A stretch of DNA of 64,000 nucleotides. It comes from Mucilaginibacter paludis DSM 18603 (GTDB taxonomy: Bacteria > Bacteroidota > Bacteroidia > Sphingobacteriales > Sphingobacteriaceae). The DNA lies in NCBI RefSeq assembly GCF_000166195.2, contig NZ_CM001403.1, positions 6,032,432 to 6,096,431 on the forward strand. The letters are read 5' to 3'. Position 1 is the first letter of the stretch, and every line of letters starts with the position of its first letter. A program made the translations under genes and the position numbers. Of this stretch, positions 53,957-62,860 are shown piece after piece. Below the pieces are notes generated by a model, which searched no databases, had not been told where the DNA came from, and was given only the letters and a program-made list of their open reading frames with translations.

Positions 53957-54286
53957 TTATACTTTCTCTACAAATACGGCTGTACCATAAGCCAGTACCT
54001 CGGTTATGCCGTTCATAATTTCGTTGGCATCGTACCGCACGTTGATGATGGCATTGGCGCCTCTTTCTTCGGCATGCTGTATTAATAATTGAAATGCTTC
54101 TTCGCGGGCACGTTCGCAAAGCTCCACGTAGATGGATAGCCTGCCGCCAAACAACGATTGTATACTACCTGCTACATTGCCTACAACGCTCCGGCTGCGC
54201 ACCGTGATGCCACGTACAACGCCTAAGTTTTTAACAACTTTATAACCTTCTAAACTGATGCTGGTGGTAATTAACGAATAATCCAT
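53957..54286 (-). CDS. YbjQ/DUF74-type small protein
   Basis: A 109-residue protein of the DUF74 (YbjQ) family: VVKNLGVVRGITVRSRSV, LCERAREEAFQLLIQHAEER and GANAIINVRYDANEI. It forms homopentamers in known structures and has been called a heavy-metal-binding domain; the true function is uncertain. Stand-alone gene. Confidence 0.92.
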   Translation of the reverse strand: MDYSLITTSISLEGYKVVKNLGVVRGITVRSRSVVGNVAGSIQSLFGGRLSIYVELCERAREEAFQLLIQHAEERGANAIINVRYDANEIMNGITEVLAYGTAVFVEKV

Positions 54287-54420
54287 AACTTGATGATATT
54301 TAGCGATCTTTATTTTGGTGTAGATTTTATACTAAACCTAAGATAAATAAGAATGGCGATTGTTACAATAATATTGGCAAGGGCGAAGGATTTAAAAGTG
54401 TAAAAAAATTAAGGCGTCAT

Positions 54421-54969
54421 TTACTCAACCTGGTAACCCAGCCCCAGCCGTTTAACCGATTCGGCTACGCCTTTGATAAATAGGTAATTGGCAGAGCCGC
54501 CAATAACGGCGCCAAATACGGGTATTAACCGGCCTGCGGTTTTAGAGCCCATTTTGAGTAAAAGTTTTTCGGCAATTTCTTCGAGCATTGTTTTGGTAAT
54601 GGCCATGCCGGCTTCCACCTTCATTGATGTAGCCACAATGGCCATAAATTCTTCAAAGGTAATTTGGTAGGTGCCCCGGTTATGGTATATAATGGCCAGC
54701 GTTACCCTGAATTGCTGGGTGATGTTGTTAACCACATCTATGGGGATGCTGGCTATCATGGTTAACGCCCCGCCGCTGCCCGCTAAAACACCGGTTCCGG
54801 CTGCCAGCCTGGCACAATGGTTAATAAAGCCGTCTATCCCTCTACGGTCAACACTTTTTTTAATCCCGTAAAGGTTAATGTTATCAAATATCTTTTTAAA
54901 CCCCTCGTGCGAGAGGTTTTCAAGGTTATGCTTTACAAAGTCTGACGTTCTTTTGATGGAAGGTTTCAT
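54421..54969 (-). CDS. EcsC family protein
   Basis: A 182-residue protein from the chosen ATG (54969, MKPSIKRTSDFVKHNLENL). The EcsC-like core is hydrophobic with GTGVLAGSGGALTMIASIPI, DVVNNITQQFRVTLAIIYH and MGSKTAGRLIPVFGAVIGG. The frame stays open to an ATG at 55017, but that start lies within the hairpin that terminates the upstream gene, so it is not preferred. EcsC relatives are linked to membrane or secretion functions; the role is not known. Confidence 0.85.
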   Translation of the reverse strand: MKPSIKRTSDFVKHNLENLSHEGFKKIFDNINLYGIKKSVDRRGIDGFINHCARLAAGTGVLAGSGGALTMIASIPIDVVNNITQQFRVTLAIIYHNRGTYQITFEEFMAIVATSMKVEAGMAITKTMLEEIAEKLLLKMGSKTAGRLIPVFGAVIGGSANYLFIKGVAESVKRLGLGYQVE

Positions 54970-55009
54970 GCCCTGGTAGAGGTCATATATCGTGCCAGTA
55001 TTTTTGATA

Positions 55010-55045
55010 AAACACATAGCAGGAGTTAGGGCCTGCTATGTGTTT
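55010..55045 (-). terminator. Terminator of the carboxymuconolactone decarboxylase-like gene
   Basis: AAACACATAGCAGG (55010-55023) and CCTGCTATGTGTTT (55032-55045) form a perfect 14-bp stem with an 8-nt loop, just after the stop at 55052 read on the minus strand. Confidence 0.82.
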
Positions 55046-55051
55046 AACTAT

Positions 55052-55489
55052 TTATTTTTCAGGTTCAAGCCGGGTGCTTACGCTGATCCTGTTCCAGGCA
55101 TTGATGGCCACAATGGCCATGATAATTTGCGCCAGGTAATGCTCATCGAAAAGACTTGCCGCCCGCAGGTAGGTTTCGTCAGATACTCTTTGGGTAATCA
55201 GTGTAACCTCTTCGGTAAGGGCCAGTATAGCTTCTTCTTCCTCGCTAAAGTACGGGGCATCGCGCCAGGCGCTCAGGGCGTAAATGCGTTGCTCGGTTTC
55301 GCCTGCGTGGCGTGCTTCCCTGGTGTGCATGTTGATGCAATACGCACAGCCGTTAATTTGCGATGCTCTTATTTTAATTAACTCTTTATGGGCCGGCTTA
55401 AGGGAGGTATGGCCAAGGTAGTTTTCTAAACCCATCATCGCCTGGTAAGCGGCTGGTTCAAGTTTAGCAATGTTAATTCTGTTGCTCAT
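55052..55489 (-). CDS. Carboxymuconolactone decarboxylase/AhpD-like protein
   Basis: A 145-residue all-helical protein. The redox motif is GCAYCINMHTREARHAGE (CxxC with His downstream), as in AhpD and YciW-type alkylhydroperoxidase relatives. Likely a cytoplasmic peroxide-detoxifying enzyme. The upstream gap contains a repeat copy bracketed by inverted repeats. Confidence 0.92.
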   Translation of the reverse strand: MSNRINIAKLEPAAYQAMMGLENYLGHTSLKPAHKELIKIRASQINGCAYCINMHTREARHAGETEQRIYALSAWRDAPYFSEEEEAILALTEEVTLITQRVSDETYLRAASLFDEHYLAQIIMAIVAINAWNRISVSTRLEPEK

Positions 55490-55570
55490 GATATTTTCTG
55501 TTTTGTTGAAACAAAGTTGAGCAATAGCAGGGGCAGAAAAAATGAATCAGGATTAAGAAATGGAGTTTTA

Positions 55571-55876
55571 GTCCATGGTCCATAGTCGATGGTCCATGGT
55601 TGATAGTCCATGGGATTTTAACTGCGATATTATAAATTATAATGATGTTCTGTTAATTTGTTGATTGTCAATGTTGAATTTCTCTCCATTATGCCATCCC
55701 GAGGTACGAGGGACCTTTTGCGCGCCGTAAGTATGCAGCATATCAGTTGCACAGATTGTCAATACGTCTTTTTGCATTAAATAATCAGTATTCTTAATTT
55801 AGAGCATCGGCCAACCATAACATACATCTTTCTATAAACAGTCCTCGCTATGGACCATCGACTATGGACTATGGAC
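55571..55876. repeat. Modular dispersed repeat, copy D, bracketed by 29-bp inverted repeats
   Basis: The arms at 55571-55599 and 55848-55876 are inverted repeats with 27 of 29 positions paired, built from GTCCATAGTC-type words. Between them lies a truncated copy of the modular family: TTGATTGTCAATGTTGAATT, TCTCTCCATTATGCCATCCC, TTTTGCGCGCCGTAAGTATG, TAATCAGTATTCTTAATTT and AGAGCATCGGCC. No gene was found in the 405-base gap 55490-55894. Confidence 0.85.
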
Positions 55877-55894
55877 CACCTACCAAAAAAAAAC

Positions 55895-56464
55895 TCACTT
55901 CTTCGCCCTTATCTTACTTAAAAACTGCGGCGTAAAACCCAGGTACGAGGCAATCATGTATTGAGGTACACGTTGCATAAACTCAGGGAAGCGCTGGCTA
56001 AATAGGCGGTAGCGTTCTTCGTCGGTTTGGTTATAAATATATTTAATGCGCCGTTGCCAAGCGGTATAAACCATTTGTAAAATTAGGCGGAAATAACGTT
56101 CCAACTGGGGCACACGGATAAAAAGATCATCCAGCACCGCCTTCTCCAGAACAATAACTGTGGTGTTTTCAACCGCCTGGAGGTAATTATCTGATGGGAG
56201 CTGATGGTCAAAACTATCCTGATCGGTTATCCACCAGTTTTCGATGGCAAACTGGGTAATATGCTCGGTTTCTTTACGGTTAATAAAATATAGCCGCAAA
56301 CAGCCTTTAATTACAAAGTAATTGGATTTGCAAACCTGACCGGGCTTTAATAAAAAATCCTTTTTTTTAATGATTTTTAAGCTGACGGATTTGGTAATCA
56401 ATTCAGCTTCTTCTGCATTTAGCTGTGCAAATTTGTTGATGTGTTCAATTAAGCTGTTGTACAT
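55895..56464 (-). CDS. Crp/Fnr family transcriptional regulator
   Basis: A 189-residue regulator. The N-terminal cyclic-nucleotide-binding-like domain (LLKPGQVCKSNYFVIKGCLR) is followed by a dimerisation helix. The short C-terminal winged helix is MIASYLGFTPQFLSKIRAK, without extension. Members of this Bacteroidota branch often regulate nearby stress genes; no operator was identified. Confidence 0.9.
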   Translation of the reverse strand: MYNSLIEHINKFAQLNAEEAELITKSVSLKIIKKKDFLLKPGQVCKSNYFVIKGCLRLYFINRKETEHITQFAIENWWITDQDSFDHQLPSDNYLQAVENTTVIVLEKAVLDDLFIRVPQLERYFRLILQMVYTAWQRRIKYIYNQTDEERYRLFSQRFPEFMQRVPQYMIASYLGFTPQFLSKIRAKK

Positions 56465-56671
56465 TTACTCGGCTACAAATTCAAATATATCACCGGGCTG
56501 GCAGTTTAAAACCCGGCATATCGCTTCCAGGGTTTCCAGTCGCACAGCCTTGGCCTTACCTGTTTTCAGGATGGATAAGTTGGCCATAGTAATGCCCACT
56601 TTTTCGCTCAGTTCCGTTAACGACATTTTTCGCCGGGCCATCATCACATCTAAATTAACTACTATCGGCAT
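56465..56671 (-). CDS. XRE-family helix-turn-helix protein
   Basis: A 68-residue DNA-binding protein. The ATG at 56671 is chosen because it begins MPIVVNLDVMMARRKMSLTE and the HTH (LSEKVGITMANLSILKTGKA) follows. The longer frame runs to 56782 inside the upstream gene. It is spaced two bases from the stop of the DUF2975 gene, which implies translational coupling. DUF2975 plus small XRE gene pairs are common in Firmicutes and Bacteroidota; the small protein probably controls that membrane protein. Confidence 0.9.
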   Translation of the reverse strand: MPIVVNLDVMMARRKMSLTELSEKVGITMANLSILKTGKAKAVRLETLEAICRVLNCQPGDIFEFVAE

Positions 56672-56673
56672 GG

Positions 56674-57654
56674 CTAAACGGTTAAGTCCTGTTCTTCTTT
56701 TAAAAGCTTCCCCTGCCTGAAAGCACGGAACAACAGCAAAAATATAATTCCTAAGCCTATAATTTTCCATAAGCTGCTCCAAATCTCATTATTCAATACA
56801 ACATCGGCTGTAAAATACTGATGGAATATTAACCTCATGATTAAAACAAGGCATATCATACCTACCGGATAAATCAGTAAACTGGCAGCGATAAGCTTCA
56901 ATCGAAATATATTGTTTGTGGTAAACGAAAGACCTTTTGAAAGGTCAATAATAAATTTCAAAAAAGCGGCAACTAAATAAAGCAGGTATAAACCGAACAA
57001 GATGCCGCAGCCCGTCAGTACTTTATCCAATAGGTTTTTTGTGAACTTACTCACCGGAATCATCAGGCATTTTTGATTGTATCTAAATTTAACAGGCTCA
57101 TCCACCTCGTGCAGATGCGTATTGATGGCCCCGGTTTTGGTTTTTATCACTGAGTCTGTTACTAACTTGCGGATGTAGGCTTTGTTGTTTTCTACATAGA
57201 AGATAACAGAATCGGGAGACAGCAAGTTGCTTTTGGCTGCTTTTAATTTCCAACCAGGTAAAATGATATAATATTGCATGGGTTTATCTTTAGTATCAAA
57301 CACCTTATGCCAGTATCCCTTTAAGGTGCAGGTATCACAAAAAAGATAACTATCGTAGGTGCCAATGATGTATCCAATTTGGGCGCTTCCACCGGCCAGA
57401 TTATAGCCGTTTTTTAACGCGCGAACCATCTTGATGCTGTCCCTGAGCTGGAGGTATTTGCGATAAGGGATACTGTCGGGTAGTTGTTCATCTATAGATT
57501 TTAAATTTTCAATCCAACTGCTTGTTTCGTCGCTGCTGGCTGTACCTTTAACACTGCCCCAGGTGTATAACATTGCAAAGGTAGATGCGACAAAAATTGC
57601 GTACATAATGATGACGATATTAACCAGCAGGTTAGTGTTTAATTCGATTTTCAT
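56674..57654 (-). CDS. DUF2975 membrane protein
   Basis: A 326-residue protein with one N-terminal membrane helix (LVNIVIIMYAIFVASTFAML), a soluble extracytoplasmic region (about 40-215) and three C-terminal helices (GCGILFGLYLLYLVAAFLKF, LLIYPVGMICLVLIMRL, IIGLGIIFLLLFRAFRQGKL). The final RAFRQGKLLKEEQDLTV matches the DUF2975 C-terminal tail. Function unknown. The extracytoplasmic insertion is longer than in the simplest members of the family. Confidence 0.85.
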   Translation of the reverse strand: MKIELNTNLLVNIVIIMYAIFVASTFAMLYTWGSVKGTASSDETSSWIENLKSIDEQLPDSIPYRKYLQLRDSIKMVRALKNGYNLAGGSAQIGYIIGTYDSYLFCDTCTLKGYWHKVFDTKDKPMQYYIILPGWKLKAAKSNLLSPDSVIFYVENNKAYIRKLVTDSVIKTKTGAINTHLHEVDEPVKFRYNQKCLMIPVSKFTKNLLDKVLTGCGILFGLYLLYLVAAFLKFIIDLSKGLSFTTNNIFRLKLIAASLLIYPVGMICLVLIMRLIFHQYFTADVVLNNEIWSSLWKIIGLGIIFLLLFRAFRQGKLLKEEQDLTV

Positions 57655-57788
57655 CTGATCAGTTTGTTTAATAATTAATCGTGTTGGTTTGTATCACAAA
57701 GGAATGATTAATTATTGATAATAGTAAAATATTTATCGAATATCAATAAATTAAACTTTTTTTACTGAGTGATATCCATTTACTATAT

Positions 57789-57832
57789 AAACAAAATGCC
57801 CGGCATCTGTCAGAATACCGGGCATTTTGTTT
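57789..57832 (-). terminator. Terminator of the hypothetical gene at 57.8-58.3 kb
   Basis: AAACAAAATGCCCGG (57789-57803) and CCGGGCATTTTGTTT (57818-57832), perfect 15-bp arms, 14-nt loop. On the minus strand a T-rich tail follows. Confidence 0.85.
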
Positions 57833-57845
57833 GGATGTATATTGC

Positions 57846-58286
57846 TTAGGCTAAATTGCTAAGCTTCTCGCTTTTGATAGCCACTTCGCTTATCTTAAAA
57901 ATTTCGTGTTTAACGTCTTTAAAGTTCCTGGTCATTTCTGTCAACTCATCACGCAGGCGGGTATGTTCCAACGCTAAAAAATCCTCGCGGTTGGGCACGC
58001 TGTTTTTCAATGTCGCATCCAGGTTTTCGCGATGCTTTAATATTTCGTCCTTAATCAGGCTTTTAATCACGTCTGTTTTACCAAGATGGGCGCTGATCAA
58101 TTGTACACGGTTTACATGCTCATCGCTAAGCAACAAAATAAAGTATTTGTCGAGCACGGCTTTAAGGAAACGGATTTCATCATCGTAAAACGACATATCG
58201 TTTAACCAATGGCCTGTTTCGATGTAAATTTGCTGTAGATAAGGCTCTTCCTGAACATTAACCCGCGTTGCTGTGGTGTTTTCCAT
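57846..58286 (-). CDS. Hypothetical helical protein
   Basis: A 146-residue protein, predicted mostly alpha-helical with coiled-coil tendency (HTRLRDELTEMTRNFKDVKH, EIFKISEVAIKSEKLSN). No signal or membrane segment. No family recognised. It lies divergent from mutS across a 489-base gap and is the only gene on its transcript. Confidence 0.72.
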   Translation of the reverse strand: MENTTATRVNVQEEPYLQQIYIETGHWLNDMSFYDDEIRFLKAVLDKYFILLLSDEHVNRVQLISAHLGKTDVIKSLIKDEILKHRENLDATLKNSVPNREDFLALEHTRLRDELTEMTRNFKDVKHEIFKISEVAIKSEKLSNLA

Positions 58287-58775
58287 GATGGATAATTTGT
58301 TGAAATGTGATGTTTGATTGCGATCTAAATATACAAATTTGGTTACCTATTTTGATTGGCTTGTTGAAATTTTTAGTTTTGATTTTGATGCCTTTATTGA
58401 TATAAAAGTACTTGGTTGATTATTTAATGGATTGAATATTAGTCATATAAGTTTATGATGTTAGTCACTTTTTCATTTAATTTACATTAACGATATTGCA
58501 GTTTGATGGCATTTTTGATATCAAAATGTGTTGCTGAAAGTTAGGTACTTCGCGATGCTTTTAGGGGGATGAGGTAGCCCCGACGCTTGGCCTTTAAAAA
58601 AAAGGAACCTGAAAGGTTTGTTGCCTTTTGCTTAATAAGTAAAAGAGGGTTTATAGCTGCTTGGTAAGTTAAGTTTTGTGAAAATAATATTAACAAAAGG
58701 TAATTTTTTCAACACCACCGCCAATTCGGTAGCAATCGTTTAACTTTACCGTTTTAATAATTCAGGAGATATAAT
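58287..58775. other. Intergenic region upstream of mutS
   Basis: 489 bases without a gene; it probably contains the promoters for the hypothetical gene (leftward) and mutS (rightward). A TAACTTTA box at 58741 is a possible weak -7 element for mutS. No repeat family was recognised here, in contrast to most other large gaps. Confidence 0.45.
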
Positions 58776-61385
58776 TTGGCACATACCGCTATTAAGGAAA
58801 CGCCTTTAATGCAGCAGTACAATACGATAAAGGCAAAACATCCGGGTGCGTTGCTGCTGTTCCGCGTAGGCGATTTTTACGAAACTTTTGGCGAAGATGC
58901 TATCAAGGCATCGGGTATATTAGGCATTGTATTAACTAAGCGCGCCAATGGCGCTGCTACACACATCGAACTGGCTGGCTTTCCGCACCATTCGCTGGAT
59001 ACTTATTTGCCCAAGTTGGTACGGGCCGGGCAGCGGGTAGCCATTTGCGATCAGTTAGAAGATCCAAAAACCACTAAAACCATTGTTAAGCGTGGCGTTA
59101 CCGAGTTGGTAACTCCCGGCGTGGCTTATGGCGACAATATCGTTCAGCAAAAAAGTAATAATTACCTGGCTTCGCTGTATTTCGAGAAAAATACAATTGG
59201 CATCGCCTTGCTGGACATATCAACCGGCGAATTTTTAACCGCACAGGGCAACAGCGATTATATTGACAAACTGTTGCAAAGTTTTAGCCCCAGCGAGGTG
59301 ATTTTCCCCAAAAACAGGAATGCCAGTTTTAAAGAAACCTTTGGCGACCGCTTTTATACCTACGCACTTGACGAATGGCCCTATACCGGCGACTATGCCA
59401 CAGAAACCTTGTTAAAGCATTTCGAGGTAAAATCATTAAAAGGCTTTGGTATCGAAAAACTGAACCTGGGCATTGTAGCCGCGGGCGTGGCGCTGCATTA
59501 TTTAAACGAAACCGAGCATAAAAACCTGCAGCATATTTCTGCCATCGGCAGGATTGAGGAGGAGAAATATCTGTGGTTAGATAGGTTCAGCATCCGTAAC
59601 CTCGAACTGATAGGCTCGCATAATGATAACGCGGTTACCCTGGTTGATGTGCTCGACCATACCTGCTCGCCCATGGGAGCGCGGATGCTGCGCCGCTGGA
59701 TTGTAATGCCACTGAAAGAGCGAAAACCGATTGAAGACAGGCTGAACGTTGTTGAATACCTGATAGCGCACGAGGAGCTCAAAGAAGAGCTGAAACAGCA
59801 GATCCGCCAGATTGGCGATCTGGAGCGCTTGATATCCAAAATAGGCCTGCAAAAAGCCAACCCGCGCGAAGTTGTTCAGCTCAAAAAAGCCCTGGCAGCT
59901 ACCAATGTAATAAAAGGCATTTGCAGCCAAAGCGAGAGTGCCGCGTTGAGAACCATTGGCGAGCAGCTGAACCCCTGTGTGCTCATCCGCGAAAAGATTG
60001 AAAAGGAGTTGCAGGCCGATCCGCCGGTGATGATTATCAAAGGCGGTGTGATTGCCGAGGGTATTAACGAGGAGTTGGACCGCCTGCGTAAGATAGCATT
60101 TGGCGGCAAAGGCTATCTGCTTGAAATACAGAAACGCGAAGCCGAAATTACCCGTATACCATCGCTTAAAGTGGCTTTTAATAACGTATTTGGCTATTAC
60201 CTGGAAGTAAGCAATGCCCATAAGGATAAAGTGCCCACCGAGTGGATCCGCAAGCAAACGCTGGTGAATGCTGAGCGTTATATTACGCCCGAGCTAAAAG
60301 AGTACGAGGAGCAGATATTAGGTGCCGAAGAAAAAATACTGGCTTTGGAAACCCGACTGTATAATGAGTTGCTTTATGAGCTCACGCAATATATTAAGCC
60401 CATACAGTTAAACGCGCAATTGGTGGCGCAGCTGGATGTATTGCTCAATTTTGCTACCATTGCCATCAAAAACTACTATGTAAAGCCGGACATTAACGAA
60501 GGTAGCATCATTGATATTAAAGGTGGCCGCCACCCGGTGATTGAGAAAAATTTACCATTAGGGGAGGAGTACATCACCAACGATGTATACCTGGATTCGG
60601 ATTCGCAGCAGATCATCATCATTACCGGGCCCAATATGGCCGGTAAATCGGCCCTGTTAAGGCAAACCGGCTTAATTGTGTTAATGGCACAGATGGGGAG
60701 CTTTGTGCCCGCTAAAGAGGCTACCGTAGGTTTGGTGGACAAGATATTTACGAGGGTAGGGGCGTCCGATAATTTATCGTCGGGCGAATCAACCTTTATG
60801 GTGGAGATGAACGAAACGGCCAGCATCCTCAATAACTTATCCGACAGGAGCCTGATCTTACTGGATGAAATTGGCCGTGGCACATCCACCTATGATGGTA
60901 TCTCCATTGCCTGGGCCATTGCCGAGTATCTGCATAATCATCCATCGGCCAAAGCCAAAACATTATTCGCTACCCACTACCACGAGCTGAACGAGCTCAC
61001 CAATAGCTTCCATCGTATTAAAAACTTTAATGTTACTGTTAAAGAGGTTGGGCATAAAATCATCTTCCTGCGTAAGCTGGTTCCGGGCGGCAGCGAACAC
61101 AGTTTCGGGATCCACGTGGCCAAGCTGGCCGGTATGCCGCCGCGGGTATTGAGCCGTGCCAACGAAATTTTAAAAAAGCTGGAAGCTGAACGTACAGGGG
61201 GCGAGAGTATTAAAGAGAGTATTAAAAAGGTACAGAAACAGGCAGTACAGATGCAAATGTTTAGTATTGATGATCCGGTATTGGTAAAAATCCGCGATAT
61301 GCTCAACAACCTTGAGGTAAATACGCTTACCCCCATCGAAGCGCTGATGAAGCTCGATGAGATACAAAGGGTAATTAAAAGTTAG
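58776..61385 (+). CDS. mutS: DNA mismatch repair protein MutS
   Basis: Recognises mismatches (869 residues, normal length). Domain I has GDFYETFGEDA (the Phe-x-Glu mismatch wedge). The central domains follow. The ATPase has the Walker A motif GPNMAGKS (from about residue 618), Walker B LLDEIGRGTSTYDG and the signature LSSGESTFMVEMNET. Translation starts at TTG (58776), supported by AGGAG eight bases upstream and by the expected position of the N-terminal domain; no ATG in frame fits. Confidence 0.97.
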   Translation: MAHTAIKETPLMQQYNTIKAKHPGALLLFRVGDFYETFGEDAIKASGILGIVLTKRANGAATHIELAGFPHHSLDTYLPKLVRAGQRVAICDQLEDPKTTKTIVKRGVTELVTPGVAYGDNIVQQKSNNYLASLYFEKNTIGIALLDISTGEFLTAQGNSDYIDKLLQSFSPSEVIFPKNRNASFKETFGDRFYTYALDEWPYTGDYATETLLKHFEVKSLKGFGIEKLNLGIVAAGVALHYLNETEHKNLQHISAIGRIEEEKYLWLDRFSIRNLELIGSHNDNAVTLVDVLDHTCSPMGARMLRRWIVMPLKERKPIEDRLNVVEYLIAHEELKEELKQQIRQIGDLERLISKIGLQKANPREVVQLKKALAATNVIKGICSQSESAALRTIGEQLNPCVLIREKIEKELQADPPVMIIKGGVIAEGINEELDRLRKIAFGGKGYLLEIQKREAEITRIPSLKVAFNNVFGYYLEVSNAHKDKVPTEWIRKQTLVNAERYITPELKEYEEQILGAEEKILALETRLYNELLYELTQYIKPIQLNAQLVAQLDVLLNFATIAIKNYYVKPDINEGSIIDIKGGRHPVIEKNLPLGEEYITNDVYLDSDSQQIIIITGPNMAGKSALLRQTGLIVLMAQMGSFVPAKEATVGLVDKIFTRVGASDNLSSGESTFMVEMNETASILNNLSDRSLILLDEIGRGTSTYDGISIAWAIAEYLHNHPSAKAKTLFATHYHELNELTNSFHRIKNFNVTVKEVGHKIIFLRKLVPGGSEHSFGIHVAKLAGMPPRVLSRANEILKKLEAERTGGESIKESIKKVQKQAVQMQMFSIDDPVLVKIRDMLNNLEVNTLTPIEALMKLDEIQRVIKS

Positions 61386-61469
61386 GGCCCCCCAGCCCCC
61401 TAAAGGGGGAGCAAAAAAATCAACCGTTCATGCTATTCAAAAACTCCCCCTTTAGGGGGCTGGGGGGCC
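61386..61469. repeat. 26-bp perfect inverted repeat after mutS
   Basis: Arms 61386-61411 and 61444-61469, each made of GGCCCCCCAGCCCCCTAAAG and its complement, separated by 32 bases. It follows the mutS stop directly and may terminate transcription, although it lacks a T run. It resembles a REP-type element of the class found in the PL11 gene, with different bases. Confidence 0.85.
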
Positions 61470-61533
61470 TCCGATGTTGATATGTTGACAACATCTGCTA
61501 TATTCGTTAAGGCATAAGCCCTAAATTTAGGTT

Positions 61534-62088
61534 ATGAATATAAAACGGAACCTGTATTTTATTATTCTGGTTTTACTTACTCCGGTGGTTTTATCATCGT
61601 GCCATTCGCGGAAAGCTGCTTTGAAGGGCAGGCCCGGAGAGCTGGTAAAGGCCGATAAATCTATCGCCGCTAAATATTCTGAAATGATGGGCGTAAGTAA
61701 AGATGAAATTCAGAACGGGCGCCTGTATGCTTTTATTGACGACTGGATGGGCACTCCCTATCATTTTGGCGGCATGGATAAAAGCGGAACGGATTGCTCT
61801 GGTTTTGTTTACCAGTTACAGCAGCAAGTATACGGAATTACGCTTCCGCGGATGACAAGCCAGCAGGTAACGGTAATTAAACGGAAATATGAAAACCAGT
61901 TACAAGAAGGCGACCTGGTATTCTGGGATTATGATGGTAAAAAGTTTAGCCACGTGGGCGTGTACCTGCAAAATGATTATGTGGTACATGCCAGCACCTC
62001 CAAAGGCGTGATCATCATTAAACTGCACGACCCTTACACTTATAAATATTTTTCACGCTGTGGTTCTGTTATTGCATCGGTGCAGTAG
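61534..62088 (+). CDS. NlpC/P60 family cell-wall lipoprotein
   Basis: A 184-residue lipoprotein (VVLSSCHSRK, lipidated Cys23) with an NlpC/P60 peptidase domain. The catalytic Cys is Cys88 in TDCSGFVYQ, and the His ligands are His140 in KFSHVGVYL and His152 in YVVHASTS. It cleaves peptide bonds in peptidoglycan. The gene is preceded by the mutS inverted repeat and followed by a repeat region. Confidence 0.95.
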   Translation: MNIKRNLYFIILVLLTPVVLSSCHSRKAALKGRPGELVKADKSIAAKYSEMMGVSKDEIQNGRLYAFIDDWMGTPYHFGGMDKSGTDCSGFVYQLQQQVYGITLPRMTSQQVTVIKRKYENQLQEGDLVFWDYDGKKFSHVGVYLQNDYVVHASTSKGVIIIKLHDPYTYKYFSRCGSVIASVQ

Positions 62089-62156
62089 CATATTTTCGCA
62101 TCTTTAAATGTTAGATTTTGATAGGGCCTATCGCTACTTCAATTCCACGTTGTTAG

Positions 62157-62600
62157 TTGGTTTTATGACGAATAGTGTGGGTGAAATATTTTTAGTTTAT
62201 CCGGTGGAATTTGAAGCCGTAATTTTGTTTTGCTGCTTTTCTGATGAAAAACAAATCAATGAATTACAGTTTATGATGGTGTCTTCGTAAATCTTTGGTT
62301 ATCAATGCGATGTTTTGTGCGTTAATAACCAGTATTCTTAACTGACAACATCGTCCCGCTCAATCGCCGCGGGAAGGGGCTTGTCACGTTATTCACTTGT
62401 GTTTGTTCTTGGTGTGAATGATTGCTACGCAGTTTTGTCTTGATACAAAAAGTAACCAAAAAAATCAAGACTGCCCGATCCTTCCACCCACAGGCCAAGC
62501 CCGGCCCGGCGTGCAGTCAGGCCTTTGCGCACTTTTCTTTCTGCACCTAATAGTCTGCGAGGTTCAAACGTCATCCCTATTTTTTTTCGGTTGGTCGGGT
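62157..62600 (+). repeat. Modular dispersed repeat, copy C
   Basis: It starts with the same module as copy B (TTTTATGACGAATAGTGTGG). The CTCTCCATCATGTCATCCCG segment is missing here. AACCAGTATTCTTAACTGAC, CGCTCAATCGCCGCGGGAA and the stem GTCTTGAT (62437-62444)/ATCAAGAC (62464-62471) follow, with about 55 bases of copy A's interior deleted. A GC hairpin and an ACGTCATCCCTATTTTTTTT segment end it. No gene is seen in 62089-62860. Confidence 0.85.
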
Positions 62601-62619
62601 CCGTTACTTATAATGAAGT

Positions 62620-62830
62620 GTTGTTAAGTTATTGATTATCAATGTTAAATTTCTCTCCATCATGTCATCCCGACGTGAGGAGGGACCTTTTGCGCGCGAT
62701 AAGTATGCAGCATATCGGGCCGATCCTCCCGCCCACAGGCCAGCTCCCGGCCCGCCGTGCAGTGGGGCTTTTGCGCGCTTTCCCTCTGCACCGGAGAAGA
62801 TCATGAAGTTTCAAACGTCATCCTTGTTTG
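62620..62830 (+). repeat. Modular dispersed repeat, copy C2 (partial)
   Basis: TTATTGATTATCAATGTTAA and TCTCTCCATCATGTCATCCC lead directly into CGCCCACAGGCCAGCTCCCG and GCTTTTGCGCGCTTTCCC. The middle modules are missing, so the left and right ends are fused. It ends at ACGTCATCCTTGTTT immediately before the promoter of the small membrane protein. Confidence 0.8.
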
Positions 62831-62856
62831 CGTCCCACACATTTTCAGTAACTTTG
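62827..62856 (+). promoter_or_regulatory. Candidate promoter of the 44-residue membrane protein
   Basis: TTTG (62827-62830), 18-base spacer, TAACTTTG (62849-62856), a full match to TAnnTTTG. The ATG at 62861 is only five bases beyond the -7 box, so the transcript would have almost no leader. Confidence 0.55.
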
Positions 62857-62860
62857 CGCC

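Noticed and set aside
54970..55017. A 16-residue N-terminal extension of the EcsC-like protein.
   Set aside because: The start would be inside the 14-bp terminator stem of the upstream gene; the ATG at 54969 is preferred.
56672..56782. A 37-residue N-terminal extension of the XRE protein.
   Set aside because: It overlaps the conserved end of the DUF2975 gene in another frame; the ATG at 56671 fits the family.
59577..60257. A 226-codon open frame on the - strand inside mutS.
   Set aside because: Antisense to conserved MutS domains, with no start signal or family similarity.
61386..61469. An attenuator or intrinsic terminator for mutS.
   Set aside because: Arms are long and GC-rich but lack a T run and are far apart (32-base loop), so a repeat element is a better description.
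62108..62290. A 60-residue frame after the NlpC/P60 gene.
   Set aside because: Its second half is the leading module of the dispersed repeat (also at 49.27-49.40 kb), where no such frame exists.
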